Shown: one piece after another, positions 36,026-45,933 of the stretch
Position numbering within the stretch: the stretch's first letter is position 1
Layout: each line of letters starts with the position of its first letter
Assembly (NCBI GenBank): GCA_023384095.1
Contig: JAHDXT010000016.1
Coordinates: 18,730-82,729, forward strand
Direction of reading: 5' to 3'
DNA: 64,000 nt
From: Hyphomicrobiaceae bacterium
GTDB lineage: Bacteria; Pseudomonadota; Alphaproteobacteria; Rhizobiales; Hyphomicrobiaceae
Program-made: the position numbers and the translations under genes
Notes under the pieces: model-generated
Database searches by the model: none
The model's input: the letters and a program-made list of their open reading frames with translations, nothing else
Told to the model about the DNA's origin: nothing

Positions 36026-36808
36026 ATGCAGAGCAACGAAACGGAGCAGCAGCAACTGCTGGCTGGACCGACTGCGGACGCGCCGGCGCAGTCGGCACGC
36101 CCCGGCCCCGCTCCGAGCCATGCGGAACTGCACGTCGGCGCGCGGCTGCGCAACTACTTCCTGACCGGCCTCGTCGTCGTCGGGCCGGTGACGATCACGC
36201 TCTATATCGCCTGGTGGTTCATCAACGTCGTCGATGCGTGGGTGAAGCCGTTCGTGCCCAGCATCTACAATCCGGAGACCTACCTGCCGTTTCCGATGCC
36301 CGGCATCGGGCTCTTCTTCGGTATCATCGGTCTGACGCTGATCGGCGCGCTCGCCGCCAACCTTCTCGGCCGCACGATCATCAGCTCGGGCGAGCTGTTC
36401 CTCGACCGCATGCCGATCGTGCGCAACCTCTATCAGGCGCTGAAACAGATCTTCGTCTCGGTGGTGAGCGCCGCCGGGCCCGGCACGTCCTTCCACAAGG
36501 TCGGTCTCATCGAGTTTCCCTCCAAGGGCATCTGGTCGCTGGTCTATGTCACGGGCGAGGCGATAGGCGAGATCAAGGATGTCGCGCCGGGCGGTCAGAA
36601 CGACCTGATGACGGTGTTCATGCCGACCGGAATCATGCCACCGACCGGGTTCGTCTGCCTGGTCCCGCGCAAGGACGTGATCTTTCTCAGCATGAGCGTC
36701 GAGGATGCGGCCAAGATGGTGATCTCGGCCGGCATGGTCATGCCCGAGTACCAGAAGCAGTTACGCTCCCTGGCCGATGCCGCACGCGGCGACCCCCCGT
36801 CCCGCTGA
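36026..36808 (+). CDS. DUF502 family membrane protein
   Basis: The 260-residue protein is of the DUF502 family, found widely in bacteria and plants without an assigned reaction. It has two membrane segments (LRNYFLTGLVVVGPVTITLYIAWWFINVV about 42-70 and GIGLFFGIIGLTLIGALAANLLG about 92-114), then a cytoplasmic part with the family motifs GELFLDRMPIVRNLYQALKQI and VYVTGEAIGE, and TVFMPTGIMPPTGFVCLVPRKDVIFL. ATG at 36026 (MQSNETEQQQ) is preferred over upstream frames. A sodium/calcium exchanger-type gene follows after 12 bases, so the two may be cotranscribed. Confidence 0.88.
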   Translation: MQSNETEQQQLLAGPTADAPAQSARPGPAPSHAELHVGARLRNYFLTGLVVVGPVTITLYIAWWFINVVDAWVKPFVPSIYNPETYLPFPMPGIGLFFGIIGLTLIGALAANLLGRTIISSGELFLDRMPIVRNLYQALKQIFVSVVSAAGPGTSFHKVGLIEFPSKGIWSLVYVTGEAIGEIKDVAPGGQNDLMTVFMPTGIMPPTGFVCLVPRKDVIFLSMSVEDAAKMVISAGMVMPEYQKQLRSLADAARGDPPSR

Positions 36809-36820
36809 GGCTCGCCGCTG

Positions 36821-37867
36821 GTGCCGCTGTCGAACGGGGACGAGCTTCCGATCTGGGTCAACGCGGTGGTCTTTCTCGCCGCCGCGGTCGCGGTGTGGGG
36901 TGCGGGCACGCGCCTGACGCGCAACGTCGACGGCATCGCCCGGGCGACGGGTCTGGGGCAGGCCTTTGCCGGCATGCTGTTCCTGAGCACCATCACGACG
37001 CTGCCGGAGCTCACCAACACCGTGGCGTCCTCGTGGCTCGGCAATCCCGCTCTCGCGATCAACAACCTCCTCGGCAGCGCATCCATCAACATTGTCCTGC
37101 TGGCGCTGGCCGACGCGTTCATCGGCCGCGATGCGGTGACCTCCGTCGTCGCCAGGCCTGTCACGCTGATGGTGACGGCGCTCTCCATCCTGCTGCTGGC
37201 CGTCGTCGCCGTCGCCATCGTGATCACCGACGTTCCGTTCCTCGGTGTCGGCGTCTGGTCCATCATCATCTGTACCCTAAGCATCGGCGCATTCTGGCTG
37301 GCGAAGGGCTACGACGATCGCGCCCCCTGGGTCCTCAGGGACTGGAGCGGAGGCTACGTCGAGGAGGTCGGCGAGGACGTGGGTGAGGCGGCACTGCCGT
37401 CGCTCCTCGCCAGGGGCGCTGCGGCTGCCGCCGTGATCCTCGTCGCCGGCACCCTGCTCTCGGCGACCGGCGACGCCCTGGCCCGGCAGACAGGCCTGGG
37501 CACGGGCCTGGTCGGGTTCGCGCTGCTCGGCCTCTCGACGTCGCTGCCGGAGCTGAGCGCGGTGACGACCGCGCTACGCCTCCGACGCTACGAGATGGCC
37601 TTCGGCCATGTGATGGGCGCGAATTTCATCAACCTGTCGCTGATCCTGGTCGCCGACATCGTGTTCGTCGGCGGGCCGGTGGTCAACCAGCTCGGCCGCT
37701 TCGAGACGATTTCTGCCATGCTCGGCGCGTTGCTGATCGGGACGTACCTGGTCGGATTGCTCGAGCGGCGCAATCCGACCGTGATGAGGATGGGCTACGA
37801 CTCGCTGGCCGTGATCGTCCTGTTCGCGGTCGGGCTGGTCCTGCTGTCGACGGTGCGGCACGAGTGA
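36821..37867 (+). CDS. Sodium/calcium exchanger (CaCA) family membrane protein
   Basis: The 348-residue polytopic inner-membrane protein has about ten hydrophobic segments arranged as two inverted halves. The paired alpha-repeat motifs that form the ion site are visible: FAGMLFLSTITTLPELTNTVASSWLGNPALAINNLLGSASINIVLL near residues 50-95 and GLVGFALLGLSTSLPELSAVTTALRLRRYEMAFGHVMGANFINLSLILVA near 225-275, each with the T/S-x-x-P-E core and a GS/GAN segment. The GTG start follows the DUF502 gene by 12 bases. Na+/Ca2+, K+ or H+ specificity cannot be judged from sequence. Confidence 0.88.
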   Translation: MPLSNGDELPIWVNAVVFLAAAVAVWGAGTRLTRNVDGIARATGLGQAFAGMLFLSTITTLPELTNTVASSWLGNPALAINNLLGSASINIVLLALADAFIGRDAVTSVVARPVTLMVTALSILLLAVVAVAIVITDVPFLGVGVWSIIICTLSIGAFWLAKGYDDRAPWVLRDWSGGYVEEVGEDVGEAALPSLLARGAAAAAVILVAGTLLSATGDALARQTGLGTGLVGFALLGLSTSLPELSAVTTALRLRRYEMAFGHVMGANFINLSLILVADIVFVGGPVVNQLGRFETISAMLGALLIGTYLVGLLERRNPTVMRMGYDSLAVIVLFAVGLVLLSTVRHE

Positions 37868-37874
37868 GCACCGG

Positions 37875-39992
37875 TCACGCCGCCCGGAACAGCCGCACCG
37901 CCTCGTCGCACTCGAACAGATAGAGCAGGGTGCGCACGGCCGCGCCGCGAGGGGACGTGAGCGCCGGGTCGTCGTTGAGCAGAAGCCGGGCGTCGTCGCG
38001 CGCGGCGGCCAGCAGCAGCTCGAAGCCGGGCACGTTGGCGATGCGGAACTCCGGCATGCCGCTCTGGCGCGCGCCGAGCACCTCGCCGCCGCCGCGCAGC
38101 TCCAGATCCTTCTCCGCGATCAGGAAGCCGTCCTCGGTCTCGCGCATCATCTTCAGGCGCTGCTCGGCCGTCTCGCCGAGCGGGGGCTTGTAGATGAGCA
38201 CGCAGTAGGACTGCCGCTCGCCGCGGCCGACGCGCCCGCGAAGCTGGTGGAGCTGGGCGAGGCCGAACCGCTCCGCGTGCTCAATGACCATGATGGTGGC
38301 GTTGGGCACGTTGACGCCGACCTCGATCACCGTCGTGGAGACGAGCACCTGGAGCCGGCCTTCGGCGAAGGCGGCCATCGTCGCGTCTTTCACCCGGCCG
38401 GGCATGCCGCCATGCAGCAGTCCCACCTGCCCGGCTCCGAGCACTTGCGCGAGGTGCGCGTGCCGCTGCTCGGCGGCGGCGAGCTCCGAGGCGCCGGTGT
38501 CCTCGATCAGCGGGCACACCCAGTAGACCTGCGCCCCCTCGGCCAGCGCGCGGCGCAATCCCTCGATCACCTCCTCCAGCCGGTCGAGCGAGGCGAGCGT
38601 CGTGACGACCGGCTTGCGCCCAGCCGGCTTCTCGGTCAACCGCGACACGTCGAGGTCGCCGTAATGCGTCATCAGCAGCGTGCGCGGGATCGGCGTCGCA
38701 GTCATCACCAGCACATCGGCGACGCTGCTGCCGCCTTTCGTCTGCAGGGCGAGGCGCTGGTGCACGCCGAAGCGGTGCTGCTCGTCGATGACGGCGAAAG
38801 CCAGGTCCCTGAACACGACCTCCGGCTGGAACAGGGCATGGGTGCCGATCAGGATATCGATCTCACCACTCGCCAGGCGGCCGAGGATCTCGGCGCGCGG
38901 CTTGCCTTTCTCGCGGCCCGTCAGCAGCCCGACGCTCAGTCCGGCCTTGTCGGCCAGCGGCGCAATGGTCTCCGCGTGCTGGCGCGCCAGCACCTCCGTC
39001 GGCGCCATCAATGCGGCCTGCGCACCGGCTTCGACAGCGATGGCCATGGCCATCAGCGCCACCGCCGTCTTCCCCGAGCCGACGTCGCCCTGCAGCAGGC
39101 GCAGCATGCGCTGCGGCGCCGCCATGTCCGCCTCGATCTCGCCGAGCGCCCGCACCTGCGATCGAGTCAGGGCGAAGGGCAGCGCATCCACCAGCTTGCT
39201 CCGGATCGCCCCAGTGGCGGCGATGGCTCGGCCGCGCTGGGCCTTGAGGCTCTGCCGCACCATTGCCAGCGCTACCTGCCCGGCCAGGAGCTCGTCGAAG
39301 GCGAGGCGCTGCCAGTGCGGCGCCCCCGGCGAGACGTCGCCGGATTCCTGCGGATTGTGCAGCCGTGCGACGGCCTCGCGGAACGACGGCCAGCCGCGAG
39401 CTGCAAGCCACCTGGCCTCCTGCCATTCGGGAAGGTCCGGCACCCGCTCGACGGCCTGGCGCATCAGCTTCAGGAGCACCTTGCCGGACAGGCCCGCCGT
39501 CAGAGGATGGACGGGCTCGAGCATCGGCAGCTCGGCGCGCGCCTCCGGCGGCACGATGTAGTCCGGGTGCGCCATCTGCAGCGCGTCGCCGTAGCGCTCG
39601 ACCCGGCCGGAGATGTAGCGGACGCTGCCGACGGGGAGCTGGCGCTCGATGAACTTGCGCTCGGCATGGAAGAAGACGAGGTCGATGCGCCCGGTCTCGT
39701 CCTCGCAGGCGACCTTGTAGGGGGCCTTGGCGTTGCCGTGCGGCGGCCCCTTGTGCTTGAGCACCCGCACCGCGAACGTCGCTATCGTGCCTGGAACGGC
39801 GTCTGCGACGGTCGGCTCGGCGCGCCGGTCGATGACTCCCGTCGGCGCATGCCAGATGAGGTCGACGACGCGCGGCGCGCTGACGCCCGGCGGCAGCCGC
39901 AGCGCCTTCTTCAGCAGCAGCAGCACGCGCGGGCCGACGCCCGCCAGCGACTGTGCCGAAGCGAAGAGGGGTGTCAGCACGCCGGGTCGCAT
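37875..39992 (-). CDS. recG: ATP-dependent DNA helicase RecG
   Basis: The 705-residue branch-migration helicase reverses stalled replication forks and processes Holliday junctions. An N-terminal wedge/OB domain (about 1-230, with DLIWHAPTGVIDRR and IATFAVRVLKHKGPP) is followed by helicase motifs: Walker A QGDVGSGKTAVALMAM near residue 297, MAPTEVLARQHAETI, DEQH box FAVIDEQHRFGVHQR, TATPIPRTL, and motif V/VI VSTTVIEVGVNVPNATIMVIEHAERFGLAQLHQLRGRVGRG. The start at ATG 39992 (MRPGVLTPLF) gives the family length; the longer open frame upstream is antisense to sdhE. recG diverges from sdhE, the usual alphaproteobacterial arrangement. Confidence 0.96.
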   Translation of the reverse strand: MRPGVLTPLFASAQSLAGVGPRVLLLLKKALRLPPGVSAPRVVDLIWHAPTGVIDRRAEPTVADAVPGTIATFAVRVLKHKGPPHGNAKAPYKVACEDETGRIDLVFFHAERKFIERQLPVGSVRYISGRVERYGDALQMAHPDYIVPPEARAELPMLEPVHPLTAGLSGKVLLKLMRQAVERVPDLPEWQEARWLAARGWPSFREAVARLHNPQESGDVSPGAPHWQRLAFDELLAGQVALAMVRQSLKAQRGRAIAATGAIRSKLVDALPFALTRSQVRALGEIEADMAAPQRMLRLLQGDVGSGKTAVALMAMAIAVEAGAQAALMAPTEVLARQHAETIAPLADKAGLSVGLLTGREKGKPRAEILGRLASGEIDILIGTHALFQPEVVFRDLAFAVIDEQHRFGVHQRLALQTKGGSSVADVLVMTATPIPRTLLMTHYGDLDVSRLTEKPAGRKPVVTTLASLDRLEEVIEGLRRALAEGAQVYWVCPLIEDTGASELAAAEQRHAHLAQVLGAGQVGLLHGGMPGRVKDATMAAFAEGRLQVLVSTTVIEVGVNVPNATIMVIEHAERFGLAQLHQLRGRVGRGERQSYCVLIYKPPLGETAEQRLKMMRETEDGFLIAEKDLELRGGGEVLGARQSGMPEFRIANVPGFELLLAAARDDARLLLNDDPALTSPRGAAVRTLLYLFECDEAVRLFRAA

Positions 39993-40238
39993 GACCGTGG
40001 TGTCGGTCCCTCGATTGGAGCCTTGCTGGCGCAGCGCCCGGCGGTTACGTCGGCGCCTCGCTTTGCGCGCGGCAGTGCCTGGCGCTATATCACGCCCTGA
40101 TGCTGCACGTTGGCGGCGCGGGACGCGAGCGTCAAGGCGGCTAGTGTCCCGATTGCGAAGCTCGCCCCTTGTTCGATGCAGGCGAAGCTCTCGATCATCA
40201 CACTGGCCGGATATCCAGAAGCGGCGAGGGACGAGGCA

Positions 40239-40505
40239 ATGCCGGGCGAGGATCTCGAAACGCGCCGGCGGCGCGCCGCCTACCGCGCGGCGCATCGCGG
40301 CACCAAGGAGATGGACTGGCTGATCGGGCGGTTCGCCGCCGCGTTGCTGCCGGGGCTCGACGGCGAGGCGCTCGACCGCTTCGAGCGGTTCCTGCGTCTG
40401 CCCGACCCGGAGCTGCACGAGTGGTTTCATTCGCCGCAACTCGCAGGGGACAGCGAATTCTCCGAGCTGATCGCGGCGCTGCGCCGTTTCCATCGGCTCG
40501 ATTAA
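40239..40505 (+). CDS. sdhE: Succinate dehydrogenase assembly factor SdhE (DUF339)
   Basis: The 88-residue protein helps covalent FAD attachment to the succinate dehydrogenase flavoprotein. The family motif R-G-x-x-E appears in AAHRGTKEMDWLIGRFA near residue 27, followed by LERFERFLRLPDPELHEWF-type sequence. ATG at 40239 fits the usual family length of about 90; the frame is open upstream to 40110 but those residues are not family-like. It diverges from recG. Confidence 0.9.
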   Translation: MPGEDLETRRRRAAYRAAHRGTKEMDWLIGRFAAALLPGLDGEALDRFERFLRLPDPELHEWFHSPQLAGDSEFSELIAALRRFHRLD

Positions 40506-40578
40506 GGGGCCAGGGTTCAAGGGGTCAGCCGCTCACCGTGACCCTCGATGACGAAACGATTCCCACTGCATACCCACA

Positions 40579-40667
40579 CCGTCATTCCCGCGGAGGCGGG
40601 AATCCACGACACGCCGCAGATCAGGTGTGGAGAGTTGCGTGGATGGCCGCCTTCGCGGCCATGACGG
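40579..40667. repeat. Interspersed palindromic element (CCGTCAT...ATGACGG type), copy 2
   Basis: An 89-base element with the same termini CCGTCAT (40579-40585) and ATGACGG (40661-40667) as the element at 9229-9385. Internally CATTCCCGC/GCGGGAAT and a second stem with GGCCGCC/GCGGCC arms (around 40645-40660) form two sub-hairpins. It lies between convergent sdhE and nadC. Confidence 0.8.
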
Positions 40668-40774
40668 AAGGAAGGGCAAACCAAGCGGAATACTGGCGTC
40701 GACGCTGATCGGGGTGACCCTGGGAGGAGGGTGAGCAGGAATTCGCGCTGTGCTCGCGGCTGCCTCTCAACCGA

Positions 40775-40800
40775 CCCTCTCCCGGCACGCGGGGAGAGGG
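40775..40800. terminator. Terminator-like hairpin between convergent sdhE and nadC
   Basis: CCCTCTCCC (40775-40783) pairs with GGGAGAGGG (40792-40800) around an eight-base loop, giving a nine-base stem. It lies between genes that read toward each other, where a shared terminator is expected. No run of T follows on either side, so intrinsic termination would be weak. Confidence 0.4.
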
Positions 40801-40924
40801 GATCTGGGGCAAAGGAATCGTTTCGATTTCGAGCAGGGGGGAGGCGAGGAGTGCTCGCTGCTACCGTTTCAATCCCGACCGGAAAGTTGGTAGAAGGCTT
40901 GGCGTAAGCCCGCTGCCCGGCACC

Positions 40925-41800
40925 TCAGTGCCCGAGGTCGGCGATGTCGAGCCCGATGTCGAGCACCGCGGCGGAGTGGGTGAGGGCGCCGACCGAGATC
41001 AGGTCGACCCCCGTCTCGGCGATGGCCCTGACCGTGTCGAGGCTGACGCCGCCCGAAGCCTCCGTGATGGCCCGTCCGGCGACGAGGCGCACGGCCTCCG
41101 CCAGCTCGCCGGGCGTCATGTTGTCGAGCAGCACCGCATCGATGCGGTGGGCCAGCGCCTCTGCAAGCTGCTCCAGCGTGTCGACCTCGACCTCGACCTT
41201 CACCATGTGACCCACGCGCGCCCGCGCGGCCCGAATGGCCGGCCCGACGCCGCCGGCGACGGCGATGTGGTTGTCCTTGATCAGAACGGCGTCGAACAGC
41301 CCGATGCGATGGTTCATGCCCCCGCCGGCGCGCACGGCGTACTTCTCGAAGGCCCTGAGCCCGGGCGTGGTCTTGCGCGTATCGACGATGTGGGAGCGGG
41401 TGCCGGCGACGGCGTCGACGTAGCGGCGCGTCAGGGTGGCGATGCCGCTCAGGCGGCCGAGAAAGTTGAGGGCGACCCGCTCCGCCGTCAGCAGTGCGCG
41501 GGCGCTGCCGGCGATGCGCGCGATGGCCTCACCGGCCTCGACCCGATGGCCGTCCGGAACGAGGACCTGGAACCTGACGGCCCGGTCGAGGTGATGGAAG
41601 GCGGCTGCGGCAACCTGCAGCCCTGCGACGATGCCCGGCTTGCGCGCGGCGAGCACGCCCGAGGCGGTGGCCTCCGGCGCGATCAACGCATCCGTCGTGA
41701 CATCGCCGGCGAGGCCGAGGTCCTCCGCCAGGGCGCCCGAGACGGCAGCGCCGATCAGCGGCTCCGGCAGGCTCAGATCGAAGGGGGCTCTGTTTGCCAT
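40925..41800 (-). CDS. nadC: Nicotinate-nucleotide pyrophosphorylase NadC
   Basis: NadC (quinolinate phosphoribosyltransferase) makes nicotinate mononucleotide from quinolinate and PRPP, the third step of de novo NAD synthesis. The 291-residue product has the family segments [79 protein letters not shown] (TRKT and the KDNH core), [26 protein letters not shown] and [30 protein letters not shown]. It is the last gene of nadA-nadB-nadC, 16 bases after nadB. Confidence 0.97.
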   Translation of the reverse strand: MANRAPFDLSLPEPLIGAAVSGALAEDLGLAGDVTTDALIAPEATASGVLAARKPGIVAGLQVAAAAFHHLDRAVRFQVLVPDGHRVEAGEAIARIAGSARALLTAERVALNFLGRLSGIATLTRRYVDAVAGTRSHIVDTRKTTPGLRAFEKYAVRAGGGMNHRIGLFDAVLIKDNHIAVAGGVGPAIRAARARVGHMVKVEVEVDTLEQLAEALAHRIDAVLLDNMTPGELAEAVRLVAGRAITEASGGVSLDTVRAIAETGVDLISVGALTHSAAVLDIGLDIADLGH

Positions 41801-41816
41801 GATCGATTGTCCTGTC

Positions 41817-43430
41817 TCATTCGGTCCCGATCACGCCGGACAGTGCGCCCGACTCCAGCGCCGACCTGAGATCCAGGCCCGCCAGCGTGATGGCGCTGCG
41901 GCGCTGCCACCTGGGGCTGGGGTGCGGGAAATCGCGACGATAATGCGCGCCACGGCTTTCCTTGCGGCGCAGCGCGCATTCGGCCACGAGGCGGGCGGCC
42001 AGCACGGCGTTGCCGATCACGGGATCGCCCTCGGCGGCGTCGGCGACCGAGACCAGCGTCTTCAGCGCGACGTCGAGCCCCTCGGCCTCGCGCTCGACCC
42101 CGACATGGCGCGACATGGTGGTCCGGATGATGCGGATGGCCTCGGCGCGGGCAGCGAAGTCGGGCAGATGCGTGGCCCTGGTCCGGCTGAGCTCGAGCTG
42201 CGTGGTTCTACCCCGTTCGAGCCGGGCGATGTCGGCAGCAACCCGGGCGCCGAACACGACCGTCTCGAGCAGCGAGTTCGAGGCGAGCCTGTTAGCGCCG
42301 TGCAAGCCGGTGGAGGCGACCTCGCCCGCGGCCCAAAGGCCGGCGGCGCCGGTGCGGCCCCACTCGTCGGTGCGCACGCCGCCCATGTGGTAGTGCTCTG
42401 CCGGCGCGACAGGGACCGGCTCGGTGACGGGATCGATGCCGGCCGCGCGGCAACGCTCGTAGACGGTCGGGAAGGCTGTCGGGAGGCGAGGCCCGATGGC
42501 GTTGCGGCAGTCGAGGAAGGCGCCGCGCCCGGCGGCGATCTCTGCGAACACGGCGCGGGCGACGACGTCGCGCGGGGCGAGTTCGGCGTCCGGATGCAGA
42601 CCAGCCATGAAGCGTTCGCCGGCGGCGTTGATCAGCACCGCGCCTTCGCCGCGCAGCGCCTCGGTGGCGAGCGGCGCCGGGTCGAGGCCGACGTCGAGCG
42701 CGGTGGGGTGGAACTGAACGAATTCCGCGTCGGCGATGGCGGCGCCGGCCTGGACCGCGATGGCGACGCCCTCGCCGCGGGCATGTGGCGGATTGGTGGT
42801 GACTGCGTAGAGGCCGCCGATGCCGCCCGTCGCCAGCACCACGGCGCGGGCGCCGTCGAGCACGTGCACGGCGGCTGGATCGTCGGTGCGTGCCAGCTCG
42901 ACACCCGTGACGCGGTTGCCGGTCGAGATCAGGCGGAGAGCGGAGAAATCCTCCAGCACCGTGATCGAGCGGGTCCGCCGCACGGCATGGATCACGGCTT
43001 CCATGATCGCCAGGCCGGCCTTGTCGCCCGAGACCCGGACGACCCGGCTCGCGGAATGCGCCGCCTCGCGTGAAAGGACGAAGTGGCCTGCGAGATCCCG
43101 GTCGAACGGCACGCCGTAGGCGAGAAGATCGCGGACCCGTTCGCCAGCTTCCATCGCAACGAGCCGCGCGATGCGCTCGTCCACGATGCCGGCGCCGGCG
43201 CGGACCGTGTCGGCGGCGTGCAGCTCGGGCGTATCGCCTTCGCCGACCGCGGCGGCGATGCCGCCTTGCGCCCAGGCGCTCGCCGCGCCCTCGCCCAGCG
43301 GTGCAGGGGAGACGAGGGTGACGGCGGCGGGAGCCAGCTTGAGGGCGGTGAACAGGCCGGCGAGCCCGGCGCCGACGATGACGATGTCGCCGCCTGCGGC
43401 TGCCCGGTTCGTTCGTCCGCCCTTGGCCAT
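41817..43430 (-). CDS. nadB: L-aspartate oxidase NadB
   Basis: NadB is a flavoenzyme that oxidises aspartate to iminoaspartate for NAD synthesis. The 537-residue protein has the N-terminal FAD site [18 protein letters not shown], followed by family motifs [110 protein letters not shown], and [50 protein letters not shown]. It is the second gene of the nad operon. Confidence 0.97.
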   Translation of the reverse strand: MAKGGRTNRAAAGGDIVIVGAGLAGLFTALKLAPAAVTLVSPAPLGEGAASAWAQGGIAAAVGEGDTPELHAADTVRAGAGIVDERIARLVAMEAGERVRDLLAYGVPFDRDLAGHFVLSREAAHSASRVVRVSGDKAGLAIMEAVIHAVRRTRSITVLEDFSALRLISTGNRVTGVELARTDDPAAVHVLDGARAVVLATGGIGGLYAVTTNPPHARGEGVAIAVQAGAAIADAEFVQFHPTALDVGLDPAPLATEALRGEGAVLINAAGERFMAGLHPDAELAPRDVVARAVFAEIAAGRGAFLDCRNAIGPRLPTAFPTVYERCRAAGIDPVTEPVPVAPAEHYHMGGVRTDEWGRTGAAGLWAAGEVASTGLHGANRLASNSLLETVVFGARVAADIARLERGRTTQLELSRTRATHLPDFAARAEAIRIIRTTMSRHVGVEREAEGLDVALKTLVSVADAAEGDPVIGNAVLAARLVAECALRRKESRGAHYRRDFPHPSPRWQRRSAITLAGLDLRSALESGALSGVIGTE

Positions 43431-43481
43431 GGATTGTCGGCCTGCGCGCGCCGCTGCCGGCGCGCACGGGTCCGGCTCTCG

Positions 43482-44540
43482 TCAGTTCGTAAGATTGATC
43501 ATGCGCTCGACGGCACGCCGGGCGCGGTCGGCGACGAGCGGGTCCACGGTCACCTCGTAGCGCATGTAGACCAGGCTCTCCAGGATGTTCTGCAACGTGA
43601 TCCGCTTCATGTGCGGGCACAGATTGCAGGGCCGCACGAACTCCACGTCAGGCGCCCCGGCGGCGACGTTCGAGCTCATCGAGCACTCGGTCACGAGCAC
43701 CACCTTCGCCGGCCGCCTCTTCTTCACCCAGTCGATCATGGCGGAGGTGGAGCCGGTGAAGTCCGCTACCTGGATGACGTCGGGCGGGCACTCGGGATGG
43801 GCGATGATCCTGATCGCGGGGTCCGCCGCCCGGAACGCCTCGAGCTCCTCTGCCGTGAAGCGCTCGTGCACCTCGCATCGGCCTTTCCAGGCGATGATCT
43901 CGACGTCCGTCTTCGTCTGAACGTAGCGGGCGAGATACTCGTCGGGGATCAGCAGGACCCGCGGCACGCCGAGGCTCTCCACGATCTTGACCGCGTTGGC
44001 GGAGGTGCAGCAGATGTCGCTCTCCGCCTTCACCTCCGCCGAGGTGTTGACGTAGGTGACGACCGGCACGCCGGGATAGGCTTCGCGCAGCATGCGCACG
44101 TCCTCGCCGGTGATGGAGGCGGCGAGCGAGCAGCCCGCCCTCAGGTCGGGGATGAGGACGGTCTTGTCCGGGTTCAGGAGCTTCGAGGTTTCCGCCATGA
44201 AGTGCACGCCGGCCTGCACGATCACCTGGGCATCGGTGTGCGCGGCCTCCTTGGCGAGCTGCAGGCTGTCGCCGCGGAAGTCGCCCACGCACTGGAAGAT
44301 CTCGGGCGTCATGTAGTTGTGCGCCAGGACGACGGCGTTGCGCTGCTTCTTGAGATCGTTGATCGCCTTGATGATCGGCGCGAACTGCGGCCACTCCAGG
44401 GGAGTGACGACCCTGGCGACCTTGGCGTAAAGGGGCTCCATCTCCCGTGCCAGCGCGGGCGTGTACCACAGCTCCGGCATCGGCAGGACGTCGTGGCGCC
44501 TGGCTGCCGGTGCGGTCGTCTCGAACTGAACCGTTGCCAT
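43482..44540 (-). CDS. nadA: Quinolinate synthase NadA
   Basis: NadA is a [4Fe-4S] enzyme that condenses iminoaspartate and dihydroxyacetone phosphate to quinolinate. The 352-residue protein carries the cluster cysteines in RAGCSLAAS, the [10 protein letters not shown] region, and the late [12 protein letters not shown] motif. Other family segments are [31 protein letters not shown] and [29 protein letters not shown] at 44540 (MATVQFE) is chosen; upstream in-frame ATGs would run through the candidate operator at 44565-44583. nadB and nadC follow downstream. Confidence 0.95.
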   Translation of the reverse strand: MATVQFETTAPAARRHDVLPMPELWYTPALAREMEPLYAKVARVVTPLEWPQFAPIIKAINDLKKQRNAVVLAHNYMTPEIFQCVGDFRGDSLQLAKEAAHTDAQVIVQAGVHFMAETSKLLNPDKTVLIPDLRAGCSLAASITGEDVRMLREAYPGVPVVTYVNTSAEVKAESDICCTSANAVKIVESLGVPRVLLIPDEYLARYVQTKTDVEIIAWKGRCEVHERFTAEELEAFRAADPAIRIIAHPECPPDVIQVADFTGSTSAMIDWVKKRRPAKVVLVTECSMSSNVAAGAPDVEFVRPCNLCPHMKRITLQNILESLVYMRYEVTVDPLVADRARRAVERMINLTN

Positions 44541-44564
44541 GGGAGATCCCTCTCGGACTCTGTA

Positions 44565-44583
44565 AATGCTCATCATGAGCATT
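44565..44583. promoter_or_regulatory. Candidate NadQ operator 1 upstream of nadA
   Basis: AATGCTCATCATGAGCATT is a perfect 9-1-9 palindrome centred on a single C, 25 bases before the nadA start. A second related site lies at 44624-44638. The adjacent upstream gene encodes a Nudix-like regulator of the NadQ/NrtR kind. Assignment to that regulator is inference from position and symmetry. Confidence 0.6.
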
Positions 44584-44623
44584 ATCGCGGCCTGAAAAGT
44601 ACCGGTCTGACCCGGACATAATA

Positions 44624-44638
44624 TGCTCTCTGTGAGCA
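44624..44638. promoter_or_regulatory. Candidate NadQ operator 2 upstream of nadA
   Basis: TGCTCTCTGTGAGCA keeps the TGCTC...GAGCA arms of the perfect palindrome at 44565-44583, with a five-base centre. On the minus strand a TATTAT hexamer (44623-44618) directly abuts it and could be a -10 element, so binding here would block the nadA promoter. Confidence 0.5.
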
Positions 44639-44780
44639 CACTTTGTGCGATTAAGATATGCCAGTTGCCTCGGGATTTCCAGGGCCGCGTTGGCCGACAG
44701 CGGAATTGCTGGATTGCGCTTTTGTAGGGGCAGCCGAGGAGCCGAGGACGGCGGAACCGCCGGCCCGCCCCTCGTCAGGC

Positions 44781-45824
44781 TCAGCCGCGGCCGGGCTTCA
44801 CGCGCACGCCGGGCGCGGGCCGCTCGAGCAGCACCTCGCGCCGGAAACGGTAGAGCCGGGCCGGGCGGCCGCCGGTCTTGGCGCGGACCTCCCCCGTCGA
44901 CTCCACCAGTCCGGCGCTCTCGACGAGACGGCGAAAATTCTGCTTGTGCAGGTGCGGCCCGAGGATCGCCTCGACCGTCTTCTGCAGCTCGTAGAGGGTG
45001 AACTCGTCCTCCATGAGCTCGAAAATCACGGGCCGGTACTTGATCTTGGCCCTGATCCGCCCGATGGCGGTGGCCAGGATGCGGCGGTGGTCGTAGCGCA
45101 TGGCCACGCCCAGACGGGGCAGGGGTCCCCAGCTCAGCGCGGCCTCGCGGCCGTCCCGGCGGGCCTCGTCGATGAGCCCCGCGCCGTAGAGCAGCTCGAA
45201 CCGCTCGAGCACCTTCTCCTCGTCCCATGACCCGCCGTTGAGCCCGAAGCAGACGCGCAGCCGCTCGGCGCGCTGGATCGGCCGGTCGGGCGAGGGGGGC
45301 GGCGCCGGCTTTTCCGCCCACGCCATGAGCCGCGGCTCGATGAACTCGGTGAGGATGGCCGGCTTGCCCCGACGCCAGTCCTCCCAGGGAAAACAGTCGT
45401 ACCAGCTGCGCCAGTCCCAGCGCTCCGACTCGCCGCCGCCCGGGCGGGTCAGCGCGAGATAGCCGATCGAGACCACGTGCGGGCCGGCATCACCGGGCTG
45501 CGCGTGCCGGCCCCGGTCGCCGAATGTATAGAGCTGCTCGACGTAGCCGAGCTCGAGACCCGTCTGCTCCGCGACCCACTTGCGAAGGCCGATCTCCAGC
45601 GTGCGGTGCTCGAGCGGAGAGAAGGGGCCGAAGGGCAGCGAATCGCTCCCCTGCGCCGCCTCGCCCTGCGGGCGCACCACCAGCACGACCGGCTCGTCCT
45701 TGCGCACCGCGATGATCGCCGCGTTGAGGCCGATCTCGACCGCTGCCACCTCGCGCCACTCCCGTGCCTCGCTCTCGCTCGCCGCCGATCGAGACGTCCG
45801 CTTCAGGTGAGCTTCGAAGGTCAT
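44781..45824 (-). CDS. nadQ: Nudix-like transcriptional regulator of NAD synthesis (NadQ/NrtR type)
   Basis: The 347-residue protein has an N-terminal Nudix-like domain without a complete Nudix box (AAIIAVRKDEPVVLVVRP, GLRKWVAEQTGLELGYVEQLYTFGDRGRHAQ, GPHVVSIGYLALT) and a C-terminal winged-helix domain (LPRLGVAMRYDHRRILATAIGRIRAKIKYRPVIFELMEDEFTLYELQKTVEAILGPHLHKQNFRRLVESAGLVESTG). This architecture is that of the NrtR family and the alphaproteobacterial regulator NadQ, both of which sense NAD metabolites. It is immediately upstream of nadA-nadB-nadC in the same direction, with two palindromes in the gap, so a role as nad repressor is likely. The gene name is assigned from context and recollection, not by search. 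Confidence 0.8.
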   Translation of the reverse strand: MTFEAHLKRTSRSAASESEAREWREVAAVEIGLNAAIIAVRKDEPVVLVVRPQGEAAQGSDSLPFGPFSPLEHRTLEIGLRKWVAEQTGLELGYVEQLYTFGDRGRHAQPGDAGPHVVSIGYLALTRPGGGESERWDWRSWYDCFPWEDWRRGKPAILTEFIEPRLMAWAEKPAPPPSPDRPIQRAERLRVCFGLNGGSWDEEKVLERFELLYGAGLIDEARRDGREAALSWGPLPRLGVAMRYDHRRILATAIGRIRAKIKYRPVIFELMEDEFTLYELQKTVEAILGPHLHKQNFRRLVESAGLVESTGEVRAKTGGRPARLYRFRREVLLERPAPGVRVKPGRG

Positions 45825-45933
45825 CGACAGTCTCCCATGCCCGCGGCACTAGTGAGGGATCATGGCGAATTTCGGAACCGGGGCGGCCCGGCGGCAGGCC
45901 TGTGCATTGCGCCCTTGGCGTCCGGACGCGCTG

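Larger units (their letters stand above)
40506..40924. other. 419-base gene-free region between sdhE and nadC
   Basis: The region between two convergent genes carries no supported ORF. It contains an interspersed palindromic element at 40579-40667 and a GC-rich hairpin with nine-base arms at 40775-40800. The remaining sequence has no tRNA or promoter-like structure that I can support. Confidence 0.6.

Noticed and set aside
41631..43073. Long plus-strand open frames over nadC and nadB, and similar frames at 43083-44621.
   Set aside because: They are antisense to NadC, NadB and NadA, whose catalytic motifs are clear on the minus strand; the plus-strand translations show no recognisable domain.
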